Shown in pieces: positions 17,399 through 26,216 of a stretch of 44,728 nucleotides of DNA; the first letter of the stretch is position 1, and each line of letters opens with the position of its first letter. This stretch comes from JBFXAM01 sp050184295 (GTDB taxonomy: Bacteria > Planctomycetota > Phycisphaerae > UBA1845 > Fen-1342): assembly GCA_050184295.1 (NCBI GenBank), contig JBFXAM010000029.1, positions 1 through 44,728 on the forward strand, written 5' to 3'. The translations under genes were made by a program, and so were the position numbers. The notes under the pieces are model-generated. The model was not told the origin of the DNA. It did not search any database and worked only from the letters and a program-made list of their open reading frames with translations.

Positions 17399-18753
17399 GG
17401 CGTTCGCCGCTCCTCGAACGTGAGCTGCGCGCCGGTCTCGGCGGGTTGAGTGATCGAGTGCTCGAGGATGAACCCGACGCACGCGTCGCCGCGCTGCGCC
17501 ACCGCGATCGCGACCCCGATCGTGCGTCCGCCGAGCCGGACCGCGAGCGGCGCCTGGAGCGGAATCGGGTGGTGGGGGTCGGACTGGGCAAGGAAGAGCT
17601 GATCGCTGGTGACTTCGAGCAACGCGCCGACCGGCGTCGGCGGCGCCGGCGGCGTCGCGAAACGCACCATGTCGCCGGCCTGAAGCGCGGCGGCGGCCTC
17701 ATCCGCCTCGAGCGCGACCGCGGCGTAGGTCGTCTGAACCTTGCGGACCTGCACCCGCCCGAGCCGGCGCGGCCCGCGGAACACTTCGGCCGAGTCGCCG
17801 ACCGCGAGCCCGTCGGACTCGCCGGCGTTGATCAGAAAGCCTTCGCCGGTGATGTGGGTGATGTGCGCGGGGAAGGCGCGGCGATCGATGACCGCCTGGG
17901 TGCGAACCTGCGCGATGTCGCCGACGCGGACGGTGTCGGGCTCCGCCGGCGGGAGCGTGCGGGCGAACCAGAACCGATCGTCGCGGCGCTCGACGATCGC
18001 GTGGCCGATGTACTGCCCATCACGAAACAGGTCGAGCCGCGGCTCGGCGGGAACCGCGACGCCGCGCGGCGCCGGCGCCCAGACGATCTGGCGGCCCTCG
18101 GCGGACTCGGTGAAGACGACGGCGGTGCGGGCTTCGCCGCGGCGCTCCTCGCCGGGCGCAGGCCAGCGTTCGGCACGCTGTCCGGCCGCGAGGCGCATGT
18201 CGTCGACAAGCGGTACGACGCGACAAAACGCGACGCTCCGCTCCACCAGCACGACGTCGAAGCGCGCGACCGGCTGTCCGCCGACGCGGAGCCAGAACGT
18301 CTGTTCGGGCGCCAAGCCCGCGTCGCCGCCCGCGTCGAGCCACACGCTCCGCGCGCCAGGCCCGACGGCGGCGATTCGCGCGGTGAGCGCGGCCCGCGCG
18401 GGCCAGTAGGGCAGCAGTCGTGCCGTCAGGTCGCCGGGCACGAGCCACCCGGATGCGCCGGTCGCATCGCGCGGCAGGAGCGCCGGCGCGCGGACGCCGA
18501 ATTCGAACCCGCCACTGGCGCCGGCGGGGAACATCCATGCAATCGGACCGTGCGCGTCGGCCAGGAATAGCCGACCGTCGGCGGGCGGCGGGCCGCGACC
18601 ATCGTCGAGGAGCACGACCCGGCCGCGAACGGGCTCGATGTGATCAACCGCGACGGGCGTGAGCACGGGCTGCGCGCCGGCGGTCGCAGCGGCAATCATG
18701 CACGCGAGCGCGAGAATGCAGCCGAGCGATTCTGGAGACGCAGTGGGGCGCAC
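17395..18753 (-). CDS. Secreted protein of unknown function with repeated GLxxG modules
   Basis: 452 residues from a GTG at 18753 (AAGAGG 5 nt upstream). A second GTG two codons earlier is equally in frame. The N-terminus has a signal peptide (LGCILALACMIAAATAGA). The mature part holds repeated beta modules of the form GxxDGLxxGxxxxV...R...G...V: DAGLAPEQTFWLRVGGQPVA, then GESDGLAVGDSAEVFRG, and a looser third near the C-terminus. This repeat resembles small SH3-like folds in flagellar-assembly (FlgT) and planctomycete surface proteins, but I cannot name the family. Coupling to glcF by GTGA overlap shows co-translation, although a functional link between a secreted protein and a cytoplasmic-side redox subunit is not obvious. 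Confidence 0.7.
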   Translation of the reverse strand: MRPTASPESLGCILALACMIAAATAGAQPVLTPVAVDHIEPVRGRVVLLDDGRGPPPADGRLFLADAHGPIAWMFPAGASGGFEFGVRAPALLPRDATGASGWLVPGDLTARLLPYWPARAALTARIAAVGPGARSVWLDAGGDAGLAPEQTFWLRVGGQPVARFDVVLVERSVAFCRVVPLVDDMRLAAGQRAERWPAPGEERRGEARTAVVFTESAEGRQIVWAPAPRGVAVPAEPRLDLFRDGQYIGHAIVERRDDRFWFARTLPPAEPDTVRVGDIAQVRTQAVIDRRAFPAHITHITGEGFLINAGESDGLAVGDSAEVFRGPRRLGRVQVRKVQTTYAAVALEADEAAAALQAGDMVRFATPPAPPTPVGALLEVTSDQLFLAQSDPHHPIPLQAPLAVRLGGRTIGVAIAVAQRGDACVGFILEHSITQPAETGAQLTFEERRTP

Positions 18754-19468
18754 CGACACCTCTTCGTCGCAGTGGACACCGCAGCCGGCCCATGGTGGGC
18801 GCGCGCAGATGTTACGCGCCGCGATGCGCGGTCGCGACCCGGACCGCGCGACTTCGCGGGACATCCGACGCCGAGGCCAATCCCGTGGCGCGGCAATCTG
18901 GCACCGCGCGGCGGCGTTGTCCGAAACCAAGGCGTGCGGGTTGTGCCGCCGGACGCTGTGCCGCGTGGGGCCTGGAAACGCCACGACCCGGGCGGGGCGA
19001 GGCGAACCTCGCACCGTCCGGGTCGGGAGAGGGAGGAGAAGCAAGGGCTTACAAGCTTCAAGGAACTCTACGCCGGAGTCGGGTGCTGGGTTCGGCGGCT
19101 CCCGGAATTTTCGTCGACGGGCGCGAGGTTCACGCTGGCGAGCGGGCGGTGTGATTTCTGGCTTTGTTTTTCTCGGGCGTGGCCGTGTGGACCGGTGGGA
19201 GGCGGCACAGGGTGCAAATTGTTCAACGTCTGATATCTGCGACCCTAGGCGCGCGGGAGTGCGGTTTGTATAGTTCTTGCCAGTGTGGTCCCGGACGGGG
19301 AGGTCCGTGGGGCGCGCGATTCCGTCCGCGGGAGCGTGGAAGAAGCACCGTCGTTCCCTTACGCCCGCAGTGCGTCCGATGGATGGCCGTGGAAACTGGG
19401 ACCTGGCGCGGTCCCTCGGCCCCGTCGCGAACATCCGCCCGGGCGGCTCATGGTCTGTGGGAGGACCT
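18754..19468. other. Long intergenic region with a nested hairpin
   Basis: These 715 bases separate the divergent secreted-protein gene and the PHP gene. No convincing ORF is seen. The clearest structure is at 18985-19024: outer stem GACCCGG (18985-18991) with CCGGGTC (19018-19024), and inner stem GCGAGG (18997-19002), loop CGAA, CCTCGC (19007-19012). A purine-rich GGGAGAGGGAGGAGAAG follows at about 19023-19040. A -10-like TATAGT is at 19269-19274 on the plus strand without a good -35. Confidence 0.4.
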
Positions 19469-20197
19469 GTGCATCCACCGGTGATGAATCTGCATAACCA
19501 CACGCCGTTTTCGGACGGCGCGTACACGATCGACGAAATCTGCGAAGCGCACCTCGATTTCAAGCCGCTGCGCGTCGCGGGCGTCGGGATCTCCGACCAT
19601 CTCTTCTGCACGCCGTCGTCGCGCGCCGTCACCAACGAGCGCGAGTTCGAGCGCCTGTTCGCCGAAGAGACGCGCGCCTATGTCGCGCGGGTGCGCGAGG
19701 CGCGGCAACGCTGGGCCGGGCGGATCCACGTGCTCTGCGGCGCGGAAATCAGCTGGCCGATGAACCGCGCCATGCTGAACGTCATCCGTCCGTTGCTCGA
19801 CGGCGTCGACTACGTGCTCTTCGAGTACGTCGACTGGGCCGGCCTTACGCAGCTTGCCAATCAGGCCCGCCGCTGGCCGTGCCCGATCGGGCTGGCGCAC
19901 GCGTCCGTGAACTCGCAGTTTCCTTCGACCTCGCACGACCAGGTCGTCCGCACGCTCGCCAACGCACGCATGTTCTATGAAATCAGCAGCAAGTTCCTCC
20001 CGCTCGCAGAGGACGACGCCTGGTTCGTCACCCTGCCGCAGCATCGCGTGCAGATCGCGCTCGGCACCGACACGCACGACGACCTGAGCTGCATCGCGGA
20101 CTTGCCGGCGCTGTACGGCTACGCGATCCGCCGCGGGCTCGGAACCAAGTTCATCGACCCGGCCCCGCGGGCCGCGGAGACGGCGCTGTCGGCGTAG
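19469..20197 (+). CDS. PHP-domain metal-dependent hydrolase
   Basis: 242 residues from a GTG at 19469, next to GGAGG; an ATG at 19484 five codons in is the alternative. PHP metal-binding motifs are in order: LHNHTPFSDG (HxH), VGISDH, LCGAEISW, IGLAHAS, and GTDTHDDLS near the C-terminus. These bind two or three divalent metals and hydrolyse phosphoesters, as in histidinol phosphatase HisK, YcdX or 5'-nucleotidase-type PHP enzymes. The gene is slightly shorter than HisK. No histidine-biosynthesis genes are close, so the substrate is open. Confidence 0.85.
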   Translation: MHPPVMNLHNHTPFSDGAYTIDEICEAHLDFKPLRVAGVGISDHLFCTPSSRAVTNEREFERLFAEETRAYVARVREARQRWAGRIHVLCGAEISWPMNRAMLNVIRPLLDGVDYVLFEYVDWAGLTQLANQARRWPCPIGLAHASVNSQFPSTSHDQVVRTLANARMFYEISSKFLPLAEDDAWFVTLPQHRVQIALGTDTHDDLSCIADLPALYGYAIRRGLGTKFIDPAPRAAETALSA

Positions 20198-20398
20198 GCG
20201 GCGCGCCGCCGAAAGCGCGGGCGTGGCGGATCGTCGATCGCGCCGGGCGCGGTCGGTGCGGCGCCCGCCGGTCCAAGCCTCGAGCACAAGCACGGGGTGG
20301 CGATTCGGTGCGCACCTGCTGTTCGCGCGCAAGGGCTCAGAATGAACTTTCCGCGCTTGCGCCGCGTATCGGAATGGCTCCCCGGAGGGTGAGTCGCG

Positions 20399-21391
20399 AT
20401 GCTCCGGCGACGCTTGCTGGCAACCGTCTTGATCGCGGCCGGGTTGCTCGTCGCGTGCGATCGCACTTCGAGCGACTCGCCGCCCGCCGCCACTCGACCG
20501 GCTCCCCGCCTGACAACCCGCCCCGCCGCCAGCACGGCGCCCGCCGCCCTGGAATTCCGCGATTGGGTCCGCGATCCCGCCGTCCATCCCGACGAGGAGG
20601 ATTCGCCGCCGATGCGGATCGTCAGCGCGGCGCCGAGCATCACGGAGATCGCGTGTGCGCTCGGGCTGCGCGCGTACATCGTCGGCCGGACGCGCTTTTG
20701 TCTTTACCCGCCGGAAGTGCTCGACGTGCCGAGCATCGGTGCGCTGGTCGACGTGAACGTCGAGGCAGTGCTGGCGCTGCGGCCGGACCTCGTGCTCATC
20801 TCGGGTCCGAGCCAGGCGCTGACCGAGCGACTGAAGCCACTGGGGTTGCGGCTCGAGTCGGTGCCCGATGAGTCGCTGGAGGATCTGTTCGTCGCGATCG
20901 GGCGGATCGGCGAGTGGACCGGCCGGCCGCGCACCGCGCGGCGCTTGATTCAGCAGGTGCGTTCCGAGCTTGACGAGGCGACGCGCCGTTGCCGTGGCGA
21001 GACCTCGCCGGCGGTGTTGATGGTGACCGGGACGCTCGCCGATCCGCCGACGCCGCCATTCGTCGCCGGCCCGCGCTCGTTCTACGACGATCTGCTGCGG
21101 CGGATGGGTGCGCGGAACGCGGCGGCGGCGGGGCGCGCGTTCGGACCGCTGTCGCTGGAGTACATCGTGAACGCGGATCCGGACGTAATCGTGGAGCTCG
21201 ATCCGGACGGCTCGGCGCGTGCGGGCGGCGACGCGGACGCGCGGCGCGTGTGGGCGAAGGTGGGCGTTCTGCGAGCGGTGCGCACGCAGCGCGTGCACGT
21301 GCTGACCGGGCCGCTGTACTATCTGAACAGCCCGCGCGTCGCGACCGTGTACTGGGAGTTGTGCCGCGCGGTCCATCGCGCCGCGCCGTAG
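20399..21391 (+). CDS. Periplasmic binding lipoprotein of a cobalamin/Fe-siderophore-type ABC importer
   Basis: 330 residues; GGAGG lies 10 nt before the ATG. The N-terminus is a lipoprotein signal with lipobox LLVAC (Cys20), then a Ser/Thr/Pro/Ala-rich linker of about 40 residues. The body is a class III (helical-backbone) receptor: RIVSAAPSITEIACALGLRA, then VGRTRFCLYPPEV, VNVEAVLALRPDLVL, and the C-terminal lobe LEYIVNADPDVIVELDP. This is the BtuF/FhuD/FepB fold, and the opening SAAPSITEI phrase is most like BtuF-type proteins. It delivers cobalamin or a metal chelate to a membrane permease. The ATPase gene follows at once, but no permease gene is present between or beside them. Confidence 0.85.
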   Translation: MLRRRLLATVLIAAGLLVACDRTSSDSPPAATRPAPRLTTRPAASTAPAALEFRDWVRDPAVHPDEEDSPPMRIVSAAPSITEIACALGLRAYIVGRTRFCLYPPEVLDVPSIGALVDVNVEAVLALRPDLVLISGPSQALTERLKPLGLRLESVPDESLEDLFVAIGRIGEWTGRPRTARRLIQQVRSELDEATRRCRGETSPAVLMVTGTLADPPTPPFVAGPRSFYDDLLRRMGARNAAAAGRAFGPLSLEYIVNADPDVIVELDPDGSARAGGDADARRVWAKVGVLRAVRTQRVHVLTGPLYYLNSPRVATVYWELCRAVHRAAP

Positions 21392-21445
21392 CCGGTCGCC
21401 TGCGGCGCGGTGCCGCGCGGCGGGCCGGCGTTCGAGACGTCCTGG

Positions 21446-22243
21446 ATGAGTCATTTCGAACCCACGCACGACTGGCGCTTGGAGGCGCGCGGATTGTCCG
21501 TTCGGCGCGGGGCGCGGCGCGTGCTGCACGATGTTTCGCTCGCGATCGCCGCCGGCGAGCGCGTGTCGTTCATCGGTCCGAACGGCTCGGGCAAGACGAC
21601 GCTGATGCTGAGCCTGCTGGGGTTGTTGAAGCCGGCCGCGGGCGGCGTCTGGCTCGACGGCCGGGCGTTTCATCGGCTTGCGGCGGCGGTGCGCGGGCGA
21701 TTCGCCGCGTACGTGCCGCAGTTCGTCGACCGCCTGCCGGCGTTTCGCGTGATTGACGTGGTTGCGACCGGGCGGTTTCCACATGTTTCGCCGCTGCGGC
21801 CGCTGTCGCTCGACGACCGGCGCATCGTCGCGGACGTGCTGGAGCAGTGCGGGCTGACGGCGCTCGCGGAGCGCCCGATTCACTCGATCAGCGGCGGGGA
21901 ACGGCAAAAGGCGCTGCTGGCGGCGGCGCTGGCGCAGGACGCGCGCGCGCTCTTTCTCGACGAGCCGACGACCGCGCTCGATCCCGCGTACCAGGTGGAG
22001 CTGGTGCGGCTGCTGCGGGCGTGGCATGCGCGCGGGCGGGCCGTCGTGCTGGTGAGTCATGATCTGCAACTGCCGGCGGCACTAGGCGGACGCGTCGTGG
22101 CACTACGCGAGGGGCGCGCCGTGGCGGACGGCCTGGCGGAGGCGCTGTTACGGCCCGAGCAGCTCGCGCCGATTTACGGCACGAAATTCGAACGCGCGGA
22201 GACCACCGGGGGGCGTGTGTTGTGCGTGCCGCACTGGGACTGA
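21446..22243 (+). CDS. ABC importer ATPase (FecE/BtuD type)
   Basis: 265 residues from the ATG at 21446 (MSHFEPTH); a GTG-initiated extension to 21410 is possible. Walker A is GPNGSGKTT, signature is SISGGERQKALLAAAL, Walker B is ALFLDEPTTALDP, and the switch is VVLVSHDLQ. Family phrases FAAYVPQ and VATGRFPH, the latter like the TGR(x)P of FecE/FepC/BtuD, place it with cobalamin/siderophore importers. It follows the binding protein by 54 bases and is probably co-transcribed. The usual membrane permease (BtuC/FecD type) is absent from the cluster. Confidence 0.9.
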   Translation: MSHFEPTHDWRLEARGLSVRRGARRVLHDVSLAIAAGERVSFIGPNGSGKTTLMLSLLGLLKPAAGGVWLDGRAFHRLAAAVRGRFAAYVPQFVDRLPAFRVIDVVATGRFPHVSPLRPLSLDDRRIVADVLEQCGLTALAERPIHSISGGERQKALLAAALAQDARALFLDEPTTALDPAYQVELVRLLRAWHARGRAVVLVSHDLQLPAALGGRVVALREGRAVADGLAEALLRPEQLAPIYGTKFERAETTGGRVLCVPHWD

Positions 22244-22370
22244 GCGCCGCATCCGGCGCGGCGCAGACGTGCCCGTTGGCGTTCGACGCGTGGGGCGCGC
22301 GACTTCGGGGGCGCTGCGCCGCGCGCCGCGTTTGCGCTGCCCGCGCGGCGTGCGGTGCGGGAAAGACGGC

Positions 22371-22404
22371 GCCCCGCGTCGCGCCGTGGAGCGCGACGCG
22401 GGGC
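22371..22404. terminator. 14-bp perfect stem between convergent genes
   Basis: GCCCCGCGTCGCGC at 22371-22384 is the exact complement of GCGCGACGCGGGGC at 22391-22404, with a 6-base loop CGTGGA. It lies between the ATPase gene (plus) and the lipoprotein gene (minus). On the minus strand the stem is followed after GCCG by a short pyrimidine run (TCTTTCCC). A bidirectional terminator is the simplest reading. Confidence 0.6.
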
Positions 22405-22476
22405 GTATCGGTCTTGCGCAGCAGTCATCGCACCGGAGTGATGGTGCGCGACGAGCGCGACGCGAAACCGGCCGCG

Positions 22477-23523
22477 CTAGAACGTCGGCGTCGCCGGGAA
22501 GCCCGCCGGAAAGTCATTCTCGCCGCCGATCGGTACATCGAGGAAGTTCATGTCCTGCGTGTCGAAGTCGGCACACGCGCCGCCCGTCGCATCGTTGAAA
22601 TCGGTGCGGCTCAGGCAGACGCTGGCCTCGTTGAACGGGCTCGTTCCGCCGGCCGACTGGGCGTTGAGCAGCAGTGCGCCGGTGCCCGGCGCGAAGTGCG
22701 TCGCGACCTGGATGCTGTCAAAGTCCGCCGGGTGCTGATCGAACGCGGCCGTGCCTCGGACCGTTTTCTCGAAGCCGAACGCGCCGCTGTCGCGCACGTC
22801 GACGCGGGCGTGGCCGATGTCGATCACGACCCCGTCGATCGGATCGAGCGTACCGCTGATGTAGGCCTGGTTCCAACGATGCCCAGCGGCCGTGCGGTCC
22901 CACTCGACGCGAATCTGTACGTCGGGCTGCGCGGACGCGTCGGCATTGAAGGGAGCGGCGATGATGGCGCCGGCCCCCGCCGTACCCGTGCCGGGCAGCG
23001 TGGTGATCAGCCCGCACATGAACGGCTGAAAGCCGGTGCCGCGGTCGGTCCAGATGCGGAAGGCGACGGGCGTGGTGTTGGGCAGGCCGCTGCCGTCGGC
23101 GTCGCCGTCGCCGTCGAAATCGAAGGCCGAGAAGTCGCACCGGTAGTCGACCGCGGCGCCGTTGATGTTGAACTCGCCGGCGACCTGCGTCTGGCTGAGG
23201 CTGGTGATGTCGTCGGCGACGGTGGCGGCGATGACGAGGGCGGCGTCGGCGGCGTTCTGGAACATGCGCGTGATGTTGCGGGCGCTGCGAACGATGCTGA
23301 CATATTCCTGCACGCTCACGCGGCTCTGCTGCTCCGTCGTGTCAAGTTCGCTCACATCGAGCGTCACGCCGCTGGGTACGAACGCGCGGGCCACGTGGTT
23401 GCCGCCGGTGTCTCCGGTTCCGCCGGTGTTGTCGGGGTTCTGCGGCTGGGGGCAGCCGGCGAGGGTGGCGAGCGCAACAAGGGTCGCGGTGGTCAGGACC
23501 GCCAGTCGAAAGTTCCGCTGCAT
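22477..23523 (-). CDS. Lipoprotein of unknown function
   Basis: 348 residues from the ATG at 23523, supported by GGAGA 7 nt upstream. The N-terminus is a lipoprotein signal ending TLVALATLAGC, with Cys24 as the lipidated residue, then a Gly/Asn/Thr linker (NPDNTGGTGDTGGN). The mature part has an Asp-rich loop FDGDGDADGSG that may bind calcium, and beta-type phrases such as VQIRVEWDRTAAGHRWNQAY. I recognise no enzyme motif. The last quarter (SAGGTSPFNEASVCLSRTDF) looks globular. The C-x-P-Q-P linker style is common in planctomycete lipoproteins. Confidence 0.75.
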   Translation of the reverse strand: MQRNFRLAVLTTATLVALATLAGCPQPQNPDNTGGTGDTGGNHVARAFVPSGVTLDVSELDTTEQQSRVSVQEYVSIVRSARNITRMFQNAADAALVIAATVADDITSLSQTQVAGEFNINGAAVDYRCDFSAFDFDGDGDADGSGLPNTTPVAFRIWTDRGTGFQPFMCGLITTLPGTGTAGAGAIIAAPFNADASAQPDVQIRVEWDRTAAGHRWNQAYISGTLDPIDGVVIDIGHARVDVRDSGAFGFEKTVRGTAAFDQHPADFDSIQVATHFAPGTGALLLNAQSAGGTSPFNEASVCLSRTDFNDATGGACADFDTQDMNFLDVPIGGENDFPAGFPATPTF

Positions 23524-24121
23524 CGTGCGTCTCCGGGAAGGGTGTCGGGCCGATCGCGGGCCGTCCGCGCGGCGTCGCATCGGCGTGGGAAGCTGCTGCA
23601 ACGCGGGCCCGTTGCGCAACGATTGCGCGGAAGCGGCCGCCCGCCGGAGGTTGATATCGAACGTCCCTTCGGGCGGCGTGAGTTTCGGCCCACGCGGCCG
23701 CCGCGGAATGTGTCGCCACGGTGCCCGCGGTCACGAAGTGCGCCGCGCGAAGCGGGGTGCGACGGCACTGTTCGCCGGCGCCGATCAGAACCCGCCGCGC
23801 CACGCGGTGGGTCCGAACGTCGGCTCCTGCACCGACCCACGCGCGGCGGCGGGGGATCATGTCACGTCGAACCGGCGCGCGCCAGCGGGGCTGCACGCCG
23901 GCGATCGGGCGGAATGCCTCGGGCTGTCGGCTGAGACCCCGTGCTTGGCGCACAGGGATCTGATGGCGAACGGCGCTCGCGGGGCGGCCGCGCGGCGAGT
24001 TATGATAGTGACGGCCGCAGCGTGCCGGTCATGAACCGCAATCCCGCCGCGTGTCGCACGCGCCAACGACGGTTCGCACCGCCGGCGCGCCGCCCGTGGT
24101 TTCGTCCGGAAGGGCCATCCG
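23524..24121. other. Intergenic region upstream of divergent lipoprotein and ALDH genes
   Basis: These 598 bases must carry promoters for the lipoprotein (minus) and the aldehyde dehydrogenase (plus). I see no RNA gene or repeat. A -10-like TATGAT is present at 24001-24006 on the plus strand, 115 bases before the ALDH start, without a recognisable -35. Frames here are Arg/Ala/Pro-rich with no start signals. Confidence 0.4.
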
Positions 24122-25684
24122 ATGAACGACGTGCTTGCCAAGCTCGGTCTGTCCGACGTGAATCCCGGCGGTTTCGATGGCCAGTGGTTCGGCTCCGGGT
24201 CGGTCGAAGACGTCGTCACGCCGATCGACGGCGCGCGCATCGGCGCCGTCCGACACGTCACGCGGGTCGAATTTGACCGCATCGTCGCCCGCGCCCACGA
24301 GGCATTTCTATCCTGGCGTATGGTCCCCGCGCCCCGCCGCGGCGAAGTCGTCCGCCAGCTCGGCAACCGGCTGCGCGAGCTCAAGCGCGAGCTCGGCGCG
24401 CTGGTCACGCTCGAAATGGGAAAGATCGCCGCCGAGGGCGAAGGCGAAGTCCAGGAGATGATCGACATCTGCGACTTCGCCTGCGGCCTGTCGCGCCAGC
24501 TCTACGGCCTCACGATGCACAGCGAACGCCCCAAGCACCGCATGTATGAGCAGTGGCATCCGCTCGGCGTCGTCGGCGTCATCAGCGCATTCAACTTCCC
24601 GGTCGCGGTCTGGAGCTGGAACGCCGCGCTGGCCGCGGTCTGCGGCGACAGCACGCTGTGGAAGCCTTCGCACAAGACGCCGCTGTGCGCGGTCGCGGTG
24701 ACACGGATCGCGCAGCACGTGTGCGAGGCGAATGGCGTCGATCCGGCGATCTTCTCGCTGGCGTTCGGCACGGTGCCGGACGTCGGCGAACCGATGCTGG
24801 CGGACCCGCGCGTGCCGCTGGTTTCCGCGACGGGCAGTTGCCGGATGGGCTATCGCGTTGGAGAGGTCGTGGGCAAGCGGCTGGGGCGGACGATTCTGGA
24901 GCTCGGCGGCAACAACGCGATCGTCGTCACATCGTACGCCGACCTGCGGCTCGCGACGCGCGCGATCGTCTTTGGCGCGGTGGGCACCGCCGGGCAACGC
25001 TGCACGAGCACCCGGCGAATCATCGTGCACAATTCGCTGCGCGCGGAGCTGATCGACCGGCTTGTCGCGGCGTACCAGACGGTGAAGATCGGCGACCCGC
25101 GCAAGCCCGACACGCTCATGGGCCCGCTCGTGTCGCACGCGGCAGTGCGCGATTTGCAGAACGCGGTGAAGCGCGTGCGGGAGGAGGGCGGCGAGGTGCT
25201 GTATGGCGGCGCGCCGCTGAGCGCAGCGGAGTATCCCGGCGGGCACTACGTGCAGCCGTGCATCGCGCTGGCGCGCAACGAGTTCAAGATCGTGCAGGAA
25301 GAGACGTTCGCGCCGATTCTGTACATCATTCCCTACGGCGGCTCGTCGCGCCCGACGGATGCGAAGACGCTGATCCGCGAGATGCACGAGGCGCTGGCGC
25401 TGCACAACGGCGTGCCGCAGGGGCTGAGCAGCGCGATTTTCTCGTATCACCAGCTCGAGTGCGAGGAGTTTCTGGCGCACACGGGCAGCGACTGCGGCAT
25501 CGCGAACGTCAACATCGGCACCAGCGGCGCGGAGATCGGCGGCGCCTTCGGCGGCGAAAAGGAGACGGGCGGCGGCCGCGAAAGCGGCAGCGACTGCTGG
25601 AAGCAATACATGCGCCGCCAGACCAATACGATCAACTGGGGCACAGAGTTGCCGCTGGCACAGGGGATTCGGTTTGGGGAGTGA
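24122..25684 (+). CDS. ALDH7-family aldehyde dehydrogenase (aminoadipate-semialdehyde/P6C dehydrogenase-like)
   Basis: 520 residues from the ATG at 24122. Cofactor-domain phrases are GVVGVISAFNFPVAVWSWN and STLWKPSHKTPL. The general base Glu (about residue 260) is in LELGGNNAIV and the catalytic Cys294 is in GTAGQRCTSTRR. The C-terminus TINWGTELPLAQGIRFGE and the AFNFPVAVWSWNAALAAVCG phrase identify the ALDH7 (antiquitin/AmaB) group. That group oxidises alpha-aminoadipate semialdehyde (piperideine-6-carboxylate) in lysine catabolism with NAD(P)+. No other lysine-breakdown gene is nearby. ALDH7 members also act on betaine aldehyde and lipid aldehydes, so the lysine role is likely but not proven. 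It converges on the cold-shock gene 15 bases away. Confidence 0.9.
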   Translation: MNDVLAKLGLSDVNPGGFDGQWFGSGSVEDVVTPIDGARIGAVRHVTRVEFDRIVARAHEAFLSWRMVPAPRRGEVVRQLGNRLRELKRELGALVTLEMGKIAAEGEGEVQEMIDICDFACGLSRQLYGLTMHSERPKHRMYEQWHPLGVVGVISAFNFPVAVWSWNAALAAVCGDSTLWKPSHKTPLCAVAVTRIAQHVCEANGVDPAIFSLAFGTVPDVGEPMLADPRVPLVSATGSCRMGYRVGEVVGKRLGRTILELGGNNAIVVTSYADLRLATRAIVFGAVGTAGQRCTSTRRIIVHNSLRAELIDRLVAAYQTVKIGDPRKPDTLMGPLVSHAAVRDLQNAVKRVREEGGEVLYGGAPLSAAEYPGGHYVQPCIALARNEFKIVQEETFAPILYIIPYGGSSRPTDAKTLIREMHEALALHNGVPQGLSSAIFSYHQLECEEFLAHTGSDCGIANVNIGTSGAEIGGAFGGEKETGGGRESGSDCWKQYMRRQTNTINWGTELPLAQGIRFGE

Positions 25685-25699
25685 CCGACGAGCGCGGAG

Positions 25700-26212
25700 T
25701 TACTCGCCGCGCCGGACGCGAGTCGCGCGCGGGCCCTTGGGGCCGCGCTCGATCTCGAAGCTTACGCTCTCGCCTTCGGCAAGCGCGCGAAAGCCTCCGG
25801 CACGAATCTCGCTCTGATGGACAAAGACCTGCTGTCCATTCTCGGCAGTGATGAATCCGAACCCCTTGGCATCATTGAACCACTTGACCGTTCCGCGCAC
25901 GACGTGGGTTTGCCGCGACGTATTCAAAGGCTCGCTGGGGTCGCCTCCGTTCGGGGAACCGCGCCGCGCCAGCCAGGCTGTCCACTCCCCGGGATCCTTC
26001 GAGAGTTGCGCGGCGCTCGTCGGCAAGGGGCGGCCGGTCAATCGGTAGAGCGCGAAAGCTGCCTGCTCCGCGACGCAATCGATCTGCGACAACGCCGCGA
26101 CGAGGTCGTGCGCGTCCACCCCCGGCGTTTCGGCCAACACGGCGACGGCTTCCATCATGTCGGCGATCGACGCGCCTTCGGCGAGCATCTCGCGAGCTTG
26201 CTCTGCGTTCAT
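25700..26212 (-). CDS. Cold-shock domain protein with an unusual N-terminal domain
   Basis: 170 residues from the ATG at 26212, four bases after the stop of the upstream small gene. Residues about 105-168 are a complete cold-shock (CspA-like) domain: GTVKWFNDAKGFGFITAENG with RNP1 KGFGFI, and RNP2 QVFVHQS. The first 100 residues are a separate, largely helical domain (MNAEQAREMLAEGASIADMM and VAALSQIDCVAEQAAFALYR) that I do not recognise, joined by a polar linker (RRGSPNGGDPSEPLN). Classical CspA proteins are 65-70 residues, so this is a fusion. Cold-shock domains bind single-stranded RNA or DNA. The N-terminal domain may set a partner or target. Base composition is lower in G+C than in neighbouring genes. 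Confidence 0.85.
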   Translation of the reverse strand: MNAEQAREMLAEGASIADMMEAVAVLAETPGVDAHDLVAALSQIDCVAEQAAFALYRLTGRPLPTSAAQLSKDPGEWTAWLARRGSPNGGDPSEPLNTSRQTHVVRGTVKWFNDAKGFGFITAENGQQVFVHQSEIRAGGFRALAEGESVSFEIERGPKGPRATRVRRGE

Positions 26213-26216
26213 CTCA

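Noticed and set aside
18754..20398. Cobalamin riboswitch ahead of the BtuF-like gene
   Set aside because: I looked for the B12-box core GCCACTG and its usual surroundings in the two intergenic regions and did not find it.
19448..22069. 873-codon minus-strand open frame across the PHP, BtuF-like and ATPase genes
   Set aside because: Composition is extreme in Arg, His, Gln and Pro, and the three plus-strand genes have complete family motifs; the long frame is a by-product of high GC at third positions.
22222..23934. 570-codon plus-strand frame opposite the unknown lipoprotein
   Set aside because: The minus-strand gene has a ribosome site and lipobox; the plus frame runs through the terminator hairpin and the intergenic region with no domain.
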